Numbered from the stretch's first letter, positions 32,787 through 40,902 are shown. The stretch is DNA of 64,000 bases from DATCBF01 sp964401995 (GCA_964401995.1 CAYOAP010000002.1:1-64000), one strand, 5' to 3'. Made by a program: numbers and translations. Notes: generated by a model from the sequence alone, not told the origin.

Positions 32787-34429
32787 CGCGGCAGCCCCCG
32801 CTCGACAGCTCTGAGGCGCAGCGGCTTAGTCGTCTGCGCGTCCTGCTCTCGGACACTCGACGGCGGGTCGGTGATGAATCCGAACTTGGTTTGCATGTAG
32901 CAGTCTTGGCGATTGATGGAGTCGGCGAGCTTGCCATCGGATTGTGCCTCCACAAGCTCGGCGTTAGGGCTAAGCAGTCAGATAGCGTTCCCGCCCGGCT
33001 CAATCGGCTCCTTGACAAACTTAAGCTCGATACATCCACGCCAGGTGTTCAGGGCTTTCTAGAGCTTCACAAAATGCGCAACCTTGTTCAGCACGAGGGC
33101 GTGCTTCCAGCTCCAGATCAGGTGCCGCGATGGCTGGCCGAGACAGAGAAGATTGCCGACGCGCTCGTTGCGGCATCGTTCGGGGTTGATCTCAGCGAGA
33201 TTGGGTCATCAGCAGGGGTTGCAGATCGGGAGCTCCAGGAGAAGCTGGGGCAGGCTGAGAAAGCGCTTGAGCAGGGGGAAGCTGAACGATCATTTGATGC
33301 GTCGTGGTATGCGCTGGAAACTGCTCGCCGTCAGCTGCGTCAGAAAACCGGCCTTCATTCGGGCGCTGGGGCATCGGGGTTCTCGGGTGTCGGCGAGGCA
33401 AACAGAGGACTTGGCGCTCTGGCGAAGGGGTTCGATGAACTTGCCGATCAGATGGAGTTGTCAGCCTTTACACCTGAGCCAGGAGAGTGGATCTGGTTTA
33501 GGCAGCGGCAGGGTGAGAAATTTCGCGGACTTTCACCCAGCCTCGCGGACGCTGCGCGCGCCTTTGCATTCGTGCTGTCCTGGGTGCTGCGGTTTGAGAG
33601 CTACATAGCTAGGCACGGAGTGGATCGATGGGAGCGCTGGGAAGAAAAACAGCGGGCGCCGGTGACGGGAGTTCCGGGTGGACCGCATATCCATGCAGTT
33701 CATGAGGGAGATAGCCCAAGCGCCCCCGATGGAAACATCAAGGGACTGCGGAACTGGATCTTTGAGCTAACCGACATTCCAGAGATCGCAAATCCAGGTT
33801 TTGACTGGGCGATCGGCGCAACGTCGAGGGCAGAGAGGTCAGTAGTTACCCATGCCTACCTAGATCCAGTGGGCCGGCTGTCAGTCACCTGCCCGACCTC
33901 GGCCGACCCAAAGGACGTTGTGGGATCAGTTCGCCGACTCATCGTCGACGCGAAAGCACAGCTCATGAAACGATCCGAGGAGGATGCGCACGATGCAGAG
34001 GTGAGCGAACGCATCCTTGCTCCCTTCCGATCCGCACTTGAGAAGCATGGGTGTCAAGTCAGTAATCTCCTAGTACGAATGCCAAGAAACCGCCACCGGG
34101 TGATTGCGATGGAAGCAATGGTGTGGATAGAGCTAGTCAACACCACTGATGACCATGGATCATGGTTTGCAAAGGGTCTCAAGGAGACATTTGAGAATCA
34201 TTTTCCCGAGGCACCGCAGCCTGCGCCATTCGATACCGGTTGGAATGATCTCGCTGTACCCGCTACATGGGACGCAGATCGAGTGGCCAGATGGATCTGC
34301 GATGCAACTGACTTTGATGTCAAAAAATGCGAAGAAGAATCGGCCTCCGTGCGAACAGCAGAAATCGAGAGTGATCGGGAATTGTCCGAAATGCGACACC
34401 TGATAGAAGCACCAACCAACAGCGAGTAA
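32783..34429 (+). CDS. HEPN-like protein of unknown function
   Basis: 548 residues from GTG 32783, where a 4-nt overlap fixes the start (the frame is open 27 codons further up but inside the XRE gene). The first about 140 residues are helical (ELGLHVAVLAIDGVGELAIGL) and contain RNLVQH at 99-104. This fits the R-(N/D/H)-x3-H motif of HEPN ribonucleases exactly. The rest has no recognised domain; a helical linker (about 165-205) and a mixed region with WIWFRQRQGEKFRG and LRNWIFELTDIPEIANPGFDWAIG are visible. GC content is clearly below the flanking chromosome. Ribonuclease activity is an inference. Confidence 0.65.
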   Translation: MTRQPPLDSSEAQRLSRLRVLLSDTRRRVGDESELGLHVAVLAIDGVGELAIGLCLHKLGVRAKQSDSVPARLNRLLDKLKLDTSTPGVQGFLELHKMRNLVQHEGVLPAPDQVPRWLAETEKIADALVAASFGVDLSEIGSSAGVADRELQEKLGQAEKALEQGEAERSFDASWYALETARRQLRQKTGLHSGAGASGFSGVGEANRGLGALAKGFDELADQMELSAFTPEPGEWIWFRQRQGEKFRGLSPSLADAARAFAFVLSWVLRFESYIARHGVDRWERWEEKQRAPVTGVPGGPHIHAVHEGDSPSAPDGNIKGLRNWIFELTDIPEIANPGFDWAIGATSRAERSVVTHAYLDPVGRLSVTCPTSADPKDVVGSVRRLIVDAKAQLMKRSEEDAHDAEVSERILAPFRSALEKHGCQVSNLLVRMPRNRHRVIAMEAMVWIELVNTTDDHGSWFAKGLKETFENHFPEAPQPAPFDTGWNDLAVPATWDADRVARWICDATDFDVKKCEEESASVRTAEIESDRELSEMRHLIEAPTNSE

Positions 34430-34478
34430 GGCTAGGAAGGGCAAGCGCCTTGCTGATATCTGTCTCGGCAGGCGTCGA

Positions 34479-36224
34479 GTGTTCTCAGGCTCAGACTGCA
34501 AGACTGCGCGCGTGTCCATAGCTCGTCTCACACGCCTCGTCCTTTATGCGGGTGCTCGACCTGGGTCTCCAGAGCGAGTTGTGGAGCTGAGCCCCGTTAC
34601 GGTTCTGGTTGGTCCTAACAACGGCGGCAAGAGCACTGCGCTCCGAGACCTCACTGAGTACATAGGGCGTAGCGGAACTTCTCCCATGCCTGCGTGGGAT
34701 GGAGGCACGGTGATCAAAGAGGTCGAGATGAGTCTGCCTGCAACCCGACAGGACGCGATCGATTTCCTTGCCTCGCGAACTCACAGACAGACCGAGAGCC
34801 AGGTCGAGATCCGGAGCTTCACGCCAGGCGCGAACGCTATGCCAGCGGGACAGACAGGCATCCAGGGAATCCCGCTCTCAGAACTCAATCCGGAAGGCCA
34901 TTCACCAGAATTCGTCGGCATCAAGCTGTTGGGTCCTTACACGATTTCCCTCAATGGACGACAGCGATTCGACCTTGCCTCAGGCACCCAGTCCGGGCCC
35001 TTGGACGGGCCTCCGACCAGCCACTGGATGGCCGTTGAGCGAGAAGACGAAGTCTATGAGGAGGTCGATGCGATGGTGCATGCCGCCTTTGAGCAGCACC
35101 TCGTCATACAGACCTTCCGCCCGCCAAGCTTGCAGCCTGCCTTAGGTCCAACTGCTTTGCCACAGGAGCTTCGACACAGCACCAGCCCAGAGGCAGTGGC
35201 ACAACAGCAGGCTGCGACCCCTCTTGAAGATCTCTCAGACGGGGTCCAGGTCTTCTGTGGCCTAGTCGCGTCTGTCGCGGCGCTTCCACATGTGCTGTTA
35301 CTGGTTGATGAGCCAGAGGCTTTTCTCCACCCCACCCTCAGCCGACGACTCGGAGCAAACCTAGCCCGCATCGCACGTCAGCGCGACGCTCGTCTTTTTG
35401 CAGCTACGCATAGCGCTGACTTTCTGATGGGCTGCCTGGAGGAGGTTCCAGAGACAACCGTCCTAAGACTTGATTACCGAGGTGGCGTACCGGCCTCCCA
35501 CGCCCTTACGACAGACAAGGTCTCCAGACTCTCTCGTGACCCCTTGCTGCGCTCAGCCGACGCCTTGCACGCGTTGTTTGCTCGCTCCGCCGTCGTCTGT
35601 GAGGCCGACTCAGATAGGGCCTTCTATGAGGAGATCAACCGGCGGCTGATCGACGCAGAGGGACGTTCTGGGGCGTTGGACGCGGCCTTCCTCAATGCCC
35701 AGAATTGGCAGACGACGGAGCGCCTCGCTTCTCCTCTGCGAGCTGCGGGTGTTCCGGCTGCCGTCCTTCTCGACCTGGATACCTTGGCTAACGATGCCGT
35801 TTGGCCAGAGATGATTGCGATGGGTCAGCCTTCCCTTGCCGATCGGGATCGAATTCTTCAGGCACGAGCTGCTGCCCGGGATGCGATCATTGCCTGCGGT
35901 CGCGCTGCCCCCGATGCCCCTCTAAAAGTGAAGCTCACGGGGCTTGCCGCATTGAGCGAGGAGCAGCGCGGGACGGTGCAGACCGCCATCAATGAGTTGG
36001 CCGCGATTGGGATCTTTCTGGTAGAGGTTGGGGAGCTGGAGAATTGGCTGTCCCAGCTCGGCTGTACGAATAAACAGACCTGGGTCACCGACGTGCTAGG
36101 CAGACTTGGGGCGCCCAGCGATCCGGCTTACGTGACTCCCGGGCAGGGAGACGTATGGAATTTTATGGAGCAAATAGCAGGCTGGCTCGAAGATCCTTCT
36201 CGCCAGGGCATGCCGGACTCATAA
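34479..36224 (+). CDS. OLD-family ATPase with TOPRIM nuclease domain
   Basis: 581 residues from GTG 34479 (GTG 34512 also possible). ABC/SMC-like ATPase: Walker A VGPNNGGKST (44-53), signature LSDGVQVF (252-259), Walker B LLLVDEPEAFLHP (273-285) and switch His in ATHSADFL (309-316). TOPRIM part: E375 in VVCEADSDRAFYEE and DLD at 432-434, then ELENWL. OLD proteins are ATP-regulated nucleases used in phage defence (P2 Old, GajA, and retron or PARIS partners). No UvrD-like partner is present; instead it follows the HEPN gene by 49 nt. Confidence 0.88.
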   Translation: MFSGSDCKTARVSIARLTRLVLYAGARPGSPERVVELSPVTVLVGPNNGGKSTALRDLTEYIGRSGTSPMPAWDGGTVIKEVEMSLPATRQDAIDFLASRTHRQTESQVEIRSFTPGANAMPAGQTGIQGIPLSELNPEGHSPEFVGIKLLGPYTISLNGRQRFDLASGTQSGPLDGPPTSHWMAVEREDEVYEEVDAMVHAAFEQHLVIQTFRPPSLQPALGPTALPQELRHSTSPEAVAQQQAATPLEDLSDGVQVFCGLVASVAALPHVLLLVDEPEAFLHPTLSRRLGANLARIARQRDARLFAATHSADFLMGCLEEVPETTVLRLDYRGGVPASHALTTDKVSRLSRDPLLRSADALHALFARSAVVCEADSDRAFYEEINRRLIDAEGRSGALDAAFLNAQNWQTTERLASPLRAAGVPAAVLLDLDTLANDAVWPEMIAMGQPSLADRDRILQARAAARDAIIACGRAAPDAPLKVKLTGLAALSEEQRGTVQTAINELAAIGIFLVEVGELENWLSQLGCTNKQTWVTDVLGRLGAPSDPAYVTPGQGDVWNFMEQIAGWLEDPSRQGMPDS

Positions 36225-36230
36225 GCCGAA

Positions 36231-36255
36231 TGGGCAGCGAGCCTCTCGCTGCCCA
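36231..36255 (+). terminator. Terminator after the OLD gene
   Basis: TGGGCAGCGAG, CCT, CTCGCTGCCCA: a perfect 11-bp stem starting 7 nt after the stop codon. No T-tract. Confidence 0.6.
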
Positions 36256-36369
36256 AGGCGAGTTCAGACGTTGCGTAAACGGACCAAATACACGCTCAGT
36301 CACATCGCCGTTTTGGCTCTGGCAGCAGGAGTCCACGACTGCTGCGACGCTTAGAAGGCCGGTGCCCTC

Positions 36370-36588
36370 TTAGGCTGCCGCGCCGTGGGCGGCGCTTGGC
36401 GCGGGCAGCGCCTCAAGAATGCTCGCCGGCAGCCGGGTACTCGCATCCCAAACCTCGATAGCGACGAGCTTGTGGCTGGCGCGGTCATAGTCGCGAAGAC
36501 CTCCCGGCACGCGCTCGCTGACGACATCGTCGGACTCGCCGGTTGGGAACCAGGCAATGTCGGCGTTTGAGTCGTAATAGGCAAACAT
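36370..36588 (-). CDS. DUF2283 family protein
   Basis: 72 residues. YYDSNADIAWFPTGESDDVVSER and GLRDYDRASHKLVAIEVWDAS match DUF2283, a small beta-rich family (the Asp-x3-Asp start and the VxIEVxxAS strand). It follows the DUF4258 gene by 35 nt on the same strand. The two families often occur together in a toxin-antitoxin-like pairing, DUF2283 being the second gene. Confidence 0.8.
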   Translation of the reverse strand: MFAYYDSNADIAWFPTGESDDVVSERVPGGLRDYDRASHKLVAIEVWDASTRLPASILEALPAPSAAHGAAA

Positions 36589-36623
36589 GCTTCAACAAGG
36601 GTAGCGCTGGCTTGGGCTGCCAG

Positions 36624-36875
36624 CTAGGAATCGAGCCTCCAGGCCGAGACGATCCGGACAGCGCCGTGATCGTCTAGGTGCGGGTGGTCGTAGATGGCCT
36701 CAAAGAGCGTTCCGTCGTCAGTCTTGCCAGAGACCAGCCATTCGGCCCGCCCGTCGTTGACCTCGCGCTCGGAATGCCTGTCCTTGATCGCCTGCTCCAC
36801 ATCGGAAGCGTCTAGTCGTCGCTGGCGGATGCGCATCTCCGCGTGCTCAGTCCAGATGAAGCGCTCGATCTCCAC
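36624..36875 (-). CDS. DUF4258 family protein
   Basis: 83 residues. FIWTEHAEMRIRQRRLDASDVEQAI, then EWLVSGKTDDGTLFEAIYDHP and AVRIVSAWRLDS have the layout of DUF4258, a small family with a RelE/BrnT-like toxin resemblance: N-terminal S/T-x-HAxxRxxxR helix and a beta-sheet. First gene of the pair with DUF2283, so it may be the toxin. Activity not shown. Confidence 0.8.
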   Translation of the reverse strand: MEIERFIWTEHAEMRIRQRRLDASDVEQAIKDRHSEREVNDGRAEWLVSGKTDDGTLFEAIYDHPHLDDHGAVRIVSAWRLDS

Positions 36876-37065
36876 GGATGGAGCCTATGCGGCAGACAGC
36901 CCTTGCTTCTCTGCGCGGGGGCTTTCATTGGGCACTAGTGCCCAAACGGGGTCAAATCGACCGCAAACAGCGCCTATTTCTTGGGTCCGCGCCAGGTCGT
37001 GCAAATGGCCCTCATTCCTCATCAAATAAGGGAATCTGCCCCATTTCGCCGCCTTCCCGGGCGCT
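36876..37065. other. Gene-free right end of the element
   Basis: 190 bp between the DUF4258 start and attR. It probably holds the promoter of the DUF4258/DUF2283 pair and contains an 18-bp palindrome. No coding frame is supported. Confidence 0.5.
36928..36945. promoter_or_regulatory. 18-bp perfect palindrome
   Basis: TTGGGCACTAGTGCCCAA, 53 bp upstream of the DUF4258 start and 120 bp inside attR. Possible operator of the small gene pair or a protein-binding site near the element end. Confidence 0.5.
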
Positions 37066-37109
<44 letters not shown>

Positions 37110-37656
37110 TCAGCTGGACCCTCATTGTGGTGCCGGTTCCGCATTGGCCTCGCGAGTTGACTGCCTCTCAGATCGGCCGTGGGTATCAGATATGGGTACC
37201 AAAGACTTCACCCGCTCGCGAGACATCGCTCGGCTTTTGTCCGACTGAATTTGTTGGGCCGATCCAAGTCAAGCACTCCAGTGGGGGCTAGCGAGCCGAA
37301 TACCTCGCCTGCCGCGGGCCAGTAAGACATCACCACACAGCGAGGAAGCGTTGAGCGATTCCGCCAGGAACGAGAGACGGCGTCAGCAATCCTGCGATCG
37401 GCCCGAACCTCAGACTCACCGAAGCCGGGCCATGGCGGCGGTCCGGAACAGGTTGCTGTAAGAAGCCGTCGACCTCCGTCCAGTCGGCAACGGAGATCGA
37501 CCCCGCGAAGTCACCCTCACCCGCTCCCAAGTCGCCATCGCCGGCCCAAAGTCGTGGCGGAACCATTTGCGCCGCTGATCGGCCGTCTCGCGCGGCGGGT
37601 CTAACCGCCCTGACGACAGACCCCGAAGAGGACGGCGAGGCCGATCGAGGCTGACT

Positions 37657-37727
37657 GCCCCGACCTCGCCTCACCACTCATCTCGACAGCCGGCAGCTGT
37701 GGCAGACGGTGGCGTCCCAAGGACTGG
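37657..37727 (+). repeat. 71-bp direct repeat, copy 1
   Basis: Identical to 37974-38044. Begins GCCCCGACCTCGCC and ends CCCAAGGACTGG. Confidence 0.9.
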
Positions 37728-37973
37728 ACGGCGCGGGCTCTAGTTTCGCCTGGCTCCTAGCGCAGTCCTTCGCAAATAGCCGGGAAATGACGCCTTTTTG
37801 CCCCCGGACGAGGCGGTCGCGAAGACCATCCCACTCAAGGAAGTCCTTTCCCCGCCCCCTTCGCGCCCGGCCCCCCTTCGTGGGGAATGCGCGCCGAGGC
37901 CGAGTGATAAGTTCGCCATCAGCTCGCAATTTGGCTCTGCCGCGGGGAATAGGAGGCGTGCGACGGCCCTATC

Positions 37974-38044
37974 GCCCCGACCTCGCCTCACCACTCATCT
38001 CGACAGCCGGCAGCTGTGGCAGACGGTGGCGTCCCAAGGACTGG
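37974..38044 (+). repeat. 71-bp direct repeat, copy 2
   Basis: Second copy, 317 bp from the first. The sequence after each copy is different. Confidence 0.9.
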
Positions 38045-38087
38045 GCGGCGTGTACGCTCAAGAACGTAAAGTCCTAAAAACAACCTA

Positions 38088-38149
38088 GTTGCTCGCAAAA
38101 AACGCAAATTGCAGGGAAATTCATTTGCAAAAATATAGGTGCGAGCAAC
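38088..38149. promoter_or_regulatory. Nested inverted repeats in AT-rich DNA upstream of cassette
   Basis: GTTGCTCGCA (38088-38097) and TGCGAGCAAC (38140-38149) form a perfect 10-bp inverted repeat enclosing a second one, GCAAAT/ATTTGC (38104-38109, 38123-38128). The surrounding A-tracts contrast with the GC-rich genome. Possible operator or recombination site of the four-gene cassette. Confidence 0.5.
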
Positions 38150-38301
38150 GCACGTGCCAGTGCTACGAGTCTGAGATCGGCAGACCTGCCGGTAGCCGGA
38201 CCAAATACCGTGTATTTACGCTGCCTAATCACCGGCCGCTAAGGGACAGCGGCAGAGCAATCGACGCTGACTCAGCCTTTCTCTCTCCTTATAGATTGTG
38301 C

Positions 38302-38307
38302 TAACTT
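38302..38307 (+). promoter_or_regulatory. Leaderless-type -10 box before cassette gene 1
   Basis: TAACTT is followed by 7 nt and the ATG at 38315, with no Shine-Dalgarno sequence, as in leaderless actinobacterial mRNAs. Confidence 0.45.
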
Positions 38308-38314
38308 AGGGTCC

Positions 38315-38908
38315 ATGACCGATATCGACGCCGTCGCCAACGCACTCCGCTCCGCACACGAGGCTGTGGACGCCGCAGGGGTCCCGCAGGACCTGCGGGT
38401 CGCGGCATTCGAAAAGGCCGCCACGGCCCTGCTCTCGCCCGCGGGCCCGCCCGCCTCCGGTACCGAACCGGGTGGCATTGGAGCCCCGGACCCCGGCGCC
38501 GATCCGGACTCCGCCGTCGGCAGGGCAGCCCAGAAACTCCAGGTCGAGGAGGCGCAGCTCAGCCGCGTGCTCGACTTCGATGAAGACGGCGTCCATGTTC
38601 TCCTGCAGCGGAGCCGGTTCTCGAGCAAGAAGTCGGAGGCGATTCAGCAGGTCGCGCTGCTGGTCGTCGCAGGACGGCAGGCCGGTGGGCTGGACCCCGA
38701 GGGCTGGACCCACCAGGGCCAGGTCCGCGACGCCACCGAGGCGCTGGGGGTCGATGATCGCAAGAACTTCGCCCTGCACCTGAAAAGGCTGGACGGCGTC
38801 CGCACTCGCGGATCGGGGCGGACGGGTGAACTGAAGATGAACGCCGTGGGCTTCGAGGCGGCCGGGGAGCTTCTCCGGCGTCTGGCGGTCGAAACCGAAG
38901 CTGGATGA
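38315..38908 (+). CDS. Cassette gene 1: hypothetical protein
   Basis: 197 residues. Helical N terminus (VANALRSAHEAVDAAG), a Pro/Gly-rich linker (about 42-68), then LDFDEDGVHVLLQRSRFSSKKSEAIQQVALLVVAGRQAG and VRDATEALGVDDRKNFALHLKRL, followed by MNAVGFEAAGELLRRLA. The last part has the spacing of a winged helix with the recognition helix around DDRKNFALHLKRL. No known family. It ends with an ATGA overlap (4 nt) into gene 2, so the operon is translationally coupled. Probably an adaptor or DNA-binding component. Confidence 0.7.
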   Translation: MTDIDAVANALRSAHEAVDAAGVPQDLRVAAFEKAATALLSPAGPPASGTEPGGIGAPDPGADPDSAVGRAAQKLQVEEAQLSRVLDFDEDGVHVLLQRSRFSSKKSEAIQQVALLVVAGRQAGGLDPEGWTHQGQVRDATEALGVDDRKNFALHLKRLDGVRTRGSGRTGELKMNAVGFEAAGELLRRLAVETEAG

Positions 38909-39375
38909 AAGGAACGCAGGTGCCTGAAGAGTTCGACCTCTCGATGAAGTTCGGGGAGGCGGAGTTCTCCGCTTCCGGCCCCTCGGAGCTGGTCCTGGAC
39001 GCGTTCGAGGAATTCAAGTCGCTGATCGAGAAGGTCCCCGCATCCGCCACCCAGGGAGCGGGGGATCGGTCAGCAGCGACCGCGCTCGGGGAGAAGCCGC
39101 CCTTCGCGGTGTTCATGAAGCGCCCCTGGCCGAACCAGGGCGCGAAGGCGACCGCGATCTTCACCTGGGCGAAGAAGTTCGACGGAAAGGACCGCCTGCG
39201 CCCGAGCGAAATGGCGACCTACTGGAAGAAATTCGACAAAAAGCCGGGAAACCCGACGATGGCCTGCCAGGGCGCCGAGCAGAAAGGCTGGTTGGAGAGC
39301 CTCGGCAACGGCTACTACGCCGTGACCGGGCACGGGGAAAACATGGTCGAGGAGACGCCGCCCTCGGCCGGCTGA
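38905..39375 (+). CDS. Cassette gene 2: hypothetical protein, winged-helix-like
   Basis: 156 residues. The first half has LSMKFGEAEFSASGPSELV and VLDAFEEFKSLIEKV. The second half (KATAIFTWAKKFDGKDRLRPSEMATYWKKF, then QGAEQKGWLESLGNGYYAVTGHG) reads like a winged helix with a wing at NGYYAVTG. No known family. Stop is 2 nt before the start of gene 3. Confidence 0.7.
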   Translation: MKGTQVPEEFDLSMKFGEAEFSASGPSELVLDAFEEFKSLIEKVPASATQGAGDRSAATALGEKPPFAVFMKRPWPNQGAKATAIFTWAKKFDGKDRLRPSEMATYWKKFDKKPGNPTMACQGAEQKGWLESLGNGYYAVTGHGENMVEETPPSAG

Positions 39376-39377
39376 CG

Positions 39378-40289
39378 ATGGACTCGATCGGACTCCGCCT
39401 CCAGAAGCTCGATCTCACCGACCAGGTGCTCTCCCTCTCGCGCCTGGCCGAAAGCCGCTCGCCCTCCGGGCGCTTCGCGCCCGGAGACGTCGACGACCTA
39501 TTCGACGAAATCGGCCTGCCTCGCCCGGCGAAGACCTCGAACCAGATGGCGACCCTCGAGCGGAGGAAGTCGCTGATGCGGGTCAAGGGCAACTTCGGGC
39601 GCGCGGTCTGGAAGGTCGCGCCGATGGGAAAGCAACGGGTTGCAGAGCGGGTCACCGACCTCGACCTGGCGGCGCTGATGGCCGAGAGCGCCGTCACGCC
39701 GATGAGCCGGCTGGGTCACATGGCTCACCCGGAGGTGCCGCCCAGTCTGGCGCCCCCCGAGCTCCTGATGGCGATCCACGAGTTCTGCAGGGACTACCCC
39801 TTCGAAACCAACATCTTCGGGATGACCAGATTTCCAGGTCGCCTGCCCGACGACGCGGCCGATCCTGTCGGTCCCGCGCTTGAGTGCGCCCGCGAGGCCT
39901 GCCGGATGCACGGCCTGACCTTCCACCTCGCCAATGACAGGAAGATCGTCGACGACCTCTGGGGCAACGTGATGGCCCACATCTGGGGATCCCGGTACGG
40001 GATCGCGTTCTTCGAGGAGCGCAGCGGCGGCCTCAACTACAACCTCACGATCGAGGTCGGTAGCTCGATGGCACTGGGCCGCCGGATCGCGGTGCTCAAG
40101 GACGAGCCCATGGAGAAACTGCCGACCGACCTGGTCGGCCAGATCTACCACGAGGTCGACCTCGACGATGTCGGAGCGCTGGAGCGCGAGTTCCATCGAT
40201 GGATCCGCGACGACCTGCGGCTGGGGTCCTGTCCCGCCTGCCCTCAACCGAGCGCCGCCGCCGAGCTGCCGGCGGCCAGCGGGGCCTGA
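39378..40289 (+). CDS. Cassette gene 3: TIR/nucleoside-deoxyribosyltransferase-like protein
   Basis: 303 residues. The N-terminal part (about 25-85) repeats the winged-helix-like pattern of gene 2 (PGDVDDLFDEIGLPRP ... NFGRAVWKVAPMG). From about 140 it changes: FETNIFGMTRFPG, ALECAREACRMHGLTFHLAND, NVMAHIWGSRYGIAFFEER, then LNYNLTIEVGSSMALGRRIAVLKDE and LPTDLVGQIYHEVDL. This strand order and the N-x-ElG motif with E226 fit a flavodoxin-like TIR or nucleoside 2-deoxyribosyltransferase-type domain, often NAD+-cleaving or nucleotide-binding in defence systems. The assignment is from pattern only. Confidence 0.6.
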   Translation: MDSIGLRLQKLDLTDQVLSLSRLAESRSPSGRFAPGDVDDLFDEIGLPRPAKTSNQMATLERRKSLMRVKGNFGRAVWKVAPMGKQRVAERVTDLDLAALMAESAVTPMSRLGHMAHPEVPPSLAPPELLMAIHEFCRDYPFETNIFGMTRFPGRLPDDAADPVGPALECAREACRMHGLTFHLANDRKIVDDLWGNVMAHIWGSRYGIAFFEERSGGLNYNLTIEVGSSMALGRRIAVLKDEPMEKLPTDLVGQIYHEVDLDDVGALEREFHRWIRDDLRLGSCPACPQPSAAAELPAASGA

Positions 40290-40302
40290 GCGAGGAGGGA
40301 GC

Positions 40303-40902
40303 ATGAGGACCGCGACCCAGCTGAGCCGGAAGGTACGGCGGCCCGAGTACAGGGCTCCCGCCCCTGGCAGCGAGCCGCCGCCCGCCTACCTGAGCGTGCC
40401 GGTCACGGTCGCCCGCAAGGCGGTCAACCTCTACCACGGTAAGGGCGCCGCGACGGCTCGCAGCTACCTGCACTCGAGCAAGGTCGGGCAGTGGGCCAAC
40501 CACACGAACTCGAGCATGGCGACATCCAACAGCAACGTCCTCAGCGGGTTCGAGGCCTACGTCGCTGCCGACGCGGCCGACGGCAAGCCAGTTCTGCAGC
40601 TCGCCCAGAACGCGGTGCTCGCCTGGCCGGCCGGGTCACTGAAGGTGCGGCTCGACGTGATCCTCGAAGACGGCGAGGGTTGCGCGGCACGGGCCGTCTT
40701 CTGGGATGGCCCCGACCTGACCGAGGCCCAGGCGCCGCTGATCGCGGCGCCCTACGCTGCTGCTCTAGCCCAGCTGCGGCCCGAAGGGACCGTGACCTCG
40801 ATCGGGATCTGGCAGGCCCGCCGCCAGACCTACATCGAGGTGCCGGCCGGGGGCGCCCTCGGTGAAGTCCGGGCGGCACAGCGGCTGCAGTTCGGCCTCT
40901 AG
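40303..40902 (+). CDS. Cassette gene 4: hypothetical protein
   Basis: 199 residues from ATG 40303, backed by GAGGAGG at 40292-40298. The frame is open further upstream, but inside gene 3. The N terminus is basic and Pro-rich; then AYLSVPVTVARKAVNLYHGKGAATARSYLHSS, a Ser/Asn-rich stretch (WANHTNSSMATSNSNVLSGF), and a beta-rich part (LKVRLDVILEDGEGCAARAVFWDG). No family is recognised and no signal peptide is seen. Its stop codon overlaps the end of a truncated flavoprotein gene on the other strand, marking the right edge of the cassette. Confidence 0.65.
   Translation: MRTATQLSRKVRRPEYRAPAPGSEPPPAYLSVPVTVARKAVNLYHGKGAATARSYLHSSKVGQWANHTNSSMATSNSNVLSGFEAYVAADAADGKPVLQLAQNAVLAWPAGSLKVRLDVILEDGEGCAARAVFWDGPDLTEAQAPLIAAPYAAALAQLRPEGTVTSIGIWQARRQTYIEVPAGGALGEVRAAQRLQFGL

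Larger units (their letters stand above)
37110..38314. other. Degenerate gene-free stretch with duplicated segment
   Basis: 1.2 kb between attR and the four-gene cassette without any supported gene on either strand. Several frames are open for 60-120 codons but have no domain and unusual composition. It holds a 71-bp direct repeat and, at its right end, AT-rich DNA with an inverted repeat and the start region of the next operon. It looks like decayed mobile DNA. Confidence 0.55.

Noticed and set aside
34479..36224. Gabija GajAB system
   Set aside because: The OLD-type protein resembles GajA in domain order, but there is no UvrD-like helicase (GajB) next to it.
37330..37994. Two minus-strand frames both beginning MVRRGRG
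   Set aside because: The shared start comes from the 71-bp direct repeat. No domain, no ribosome site, and composition unlike neighbouring genes.
37657..38044. CRISPR array
   Set aside because: Only two copies, 71 bp each, with a 246-bp interval. No other regularly spaced repeats or cas genes were noticed in the window.
39378..40289. CBASS or Thoeris system
   Set aside because: No cyclic-nucleotide synthase (GSDhD-type motif), no SLOG-containing ThsA partner and no E1/E2/JAB genes are adjacent; only a TIR/NDT-like pattern supports the comparison.
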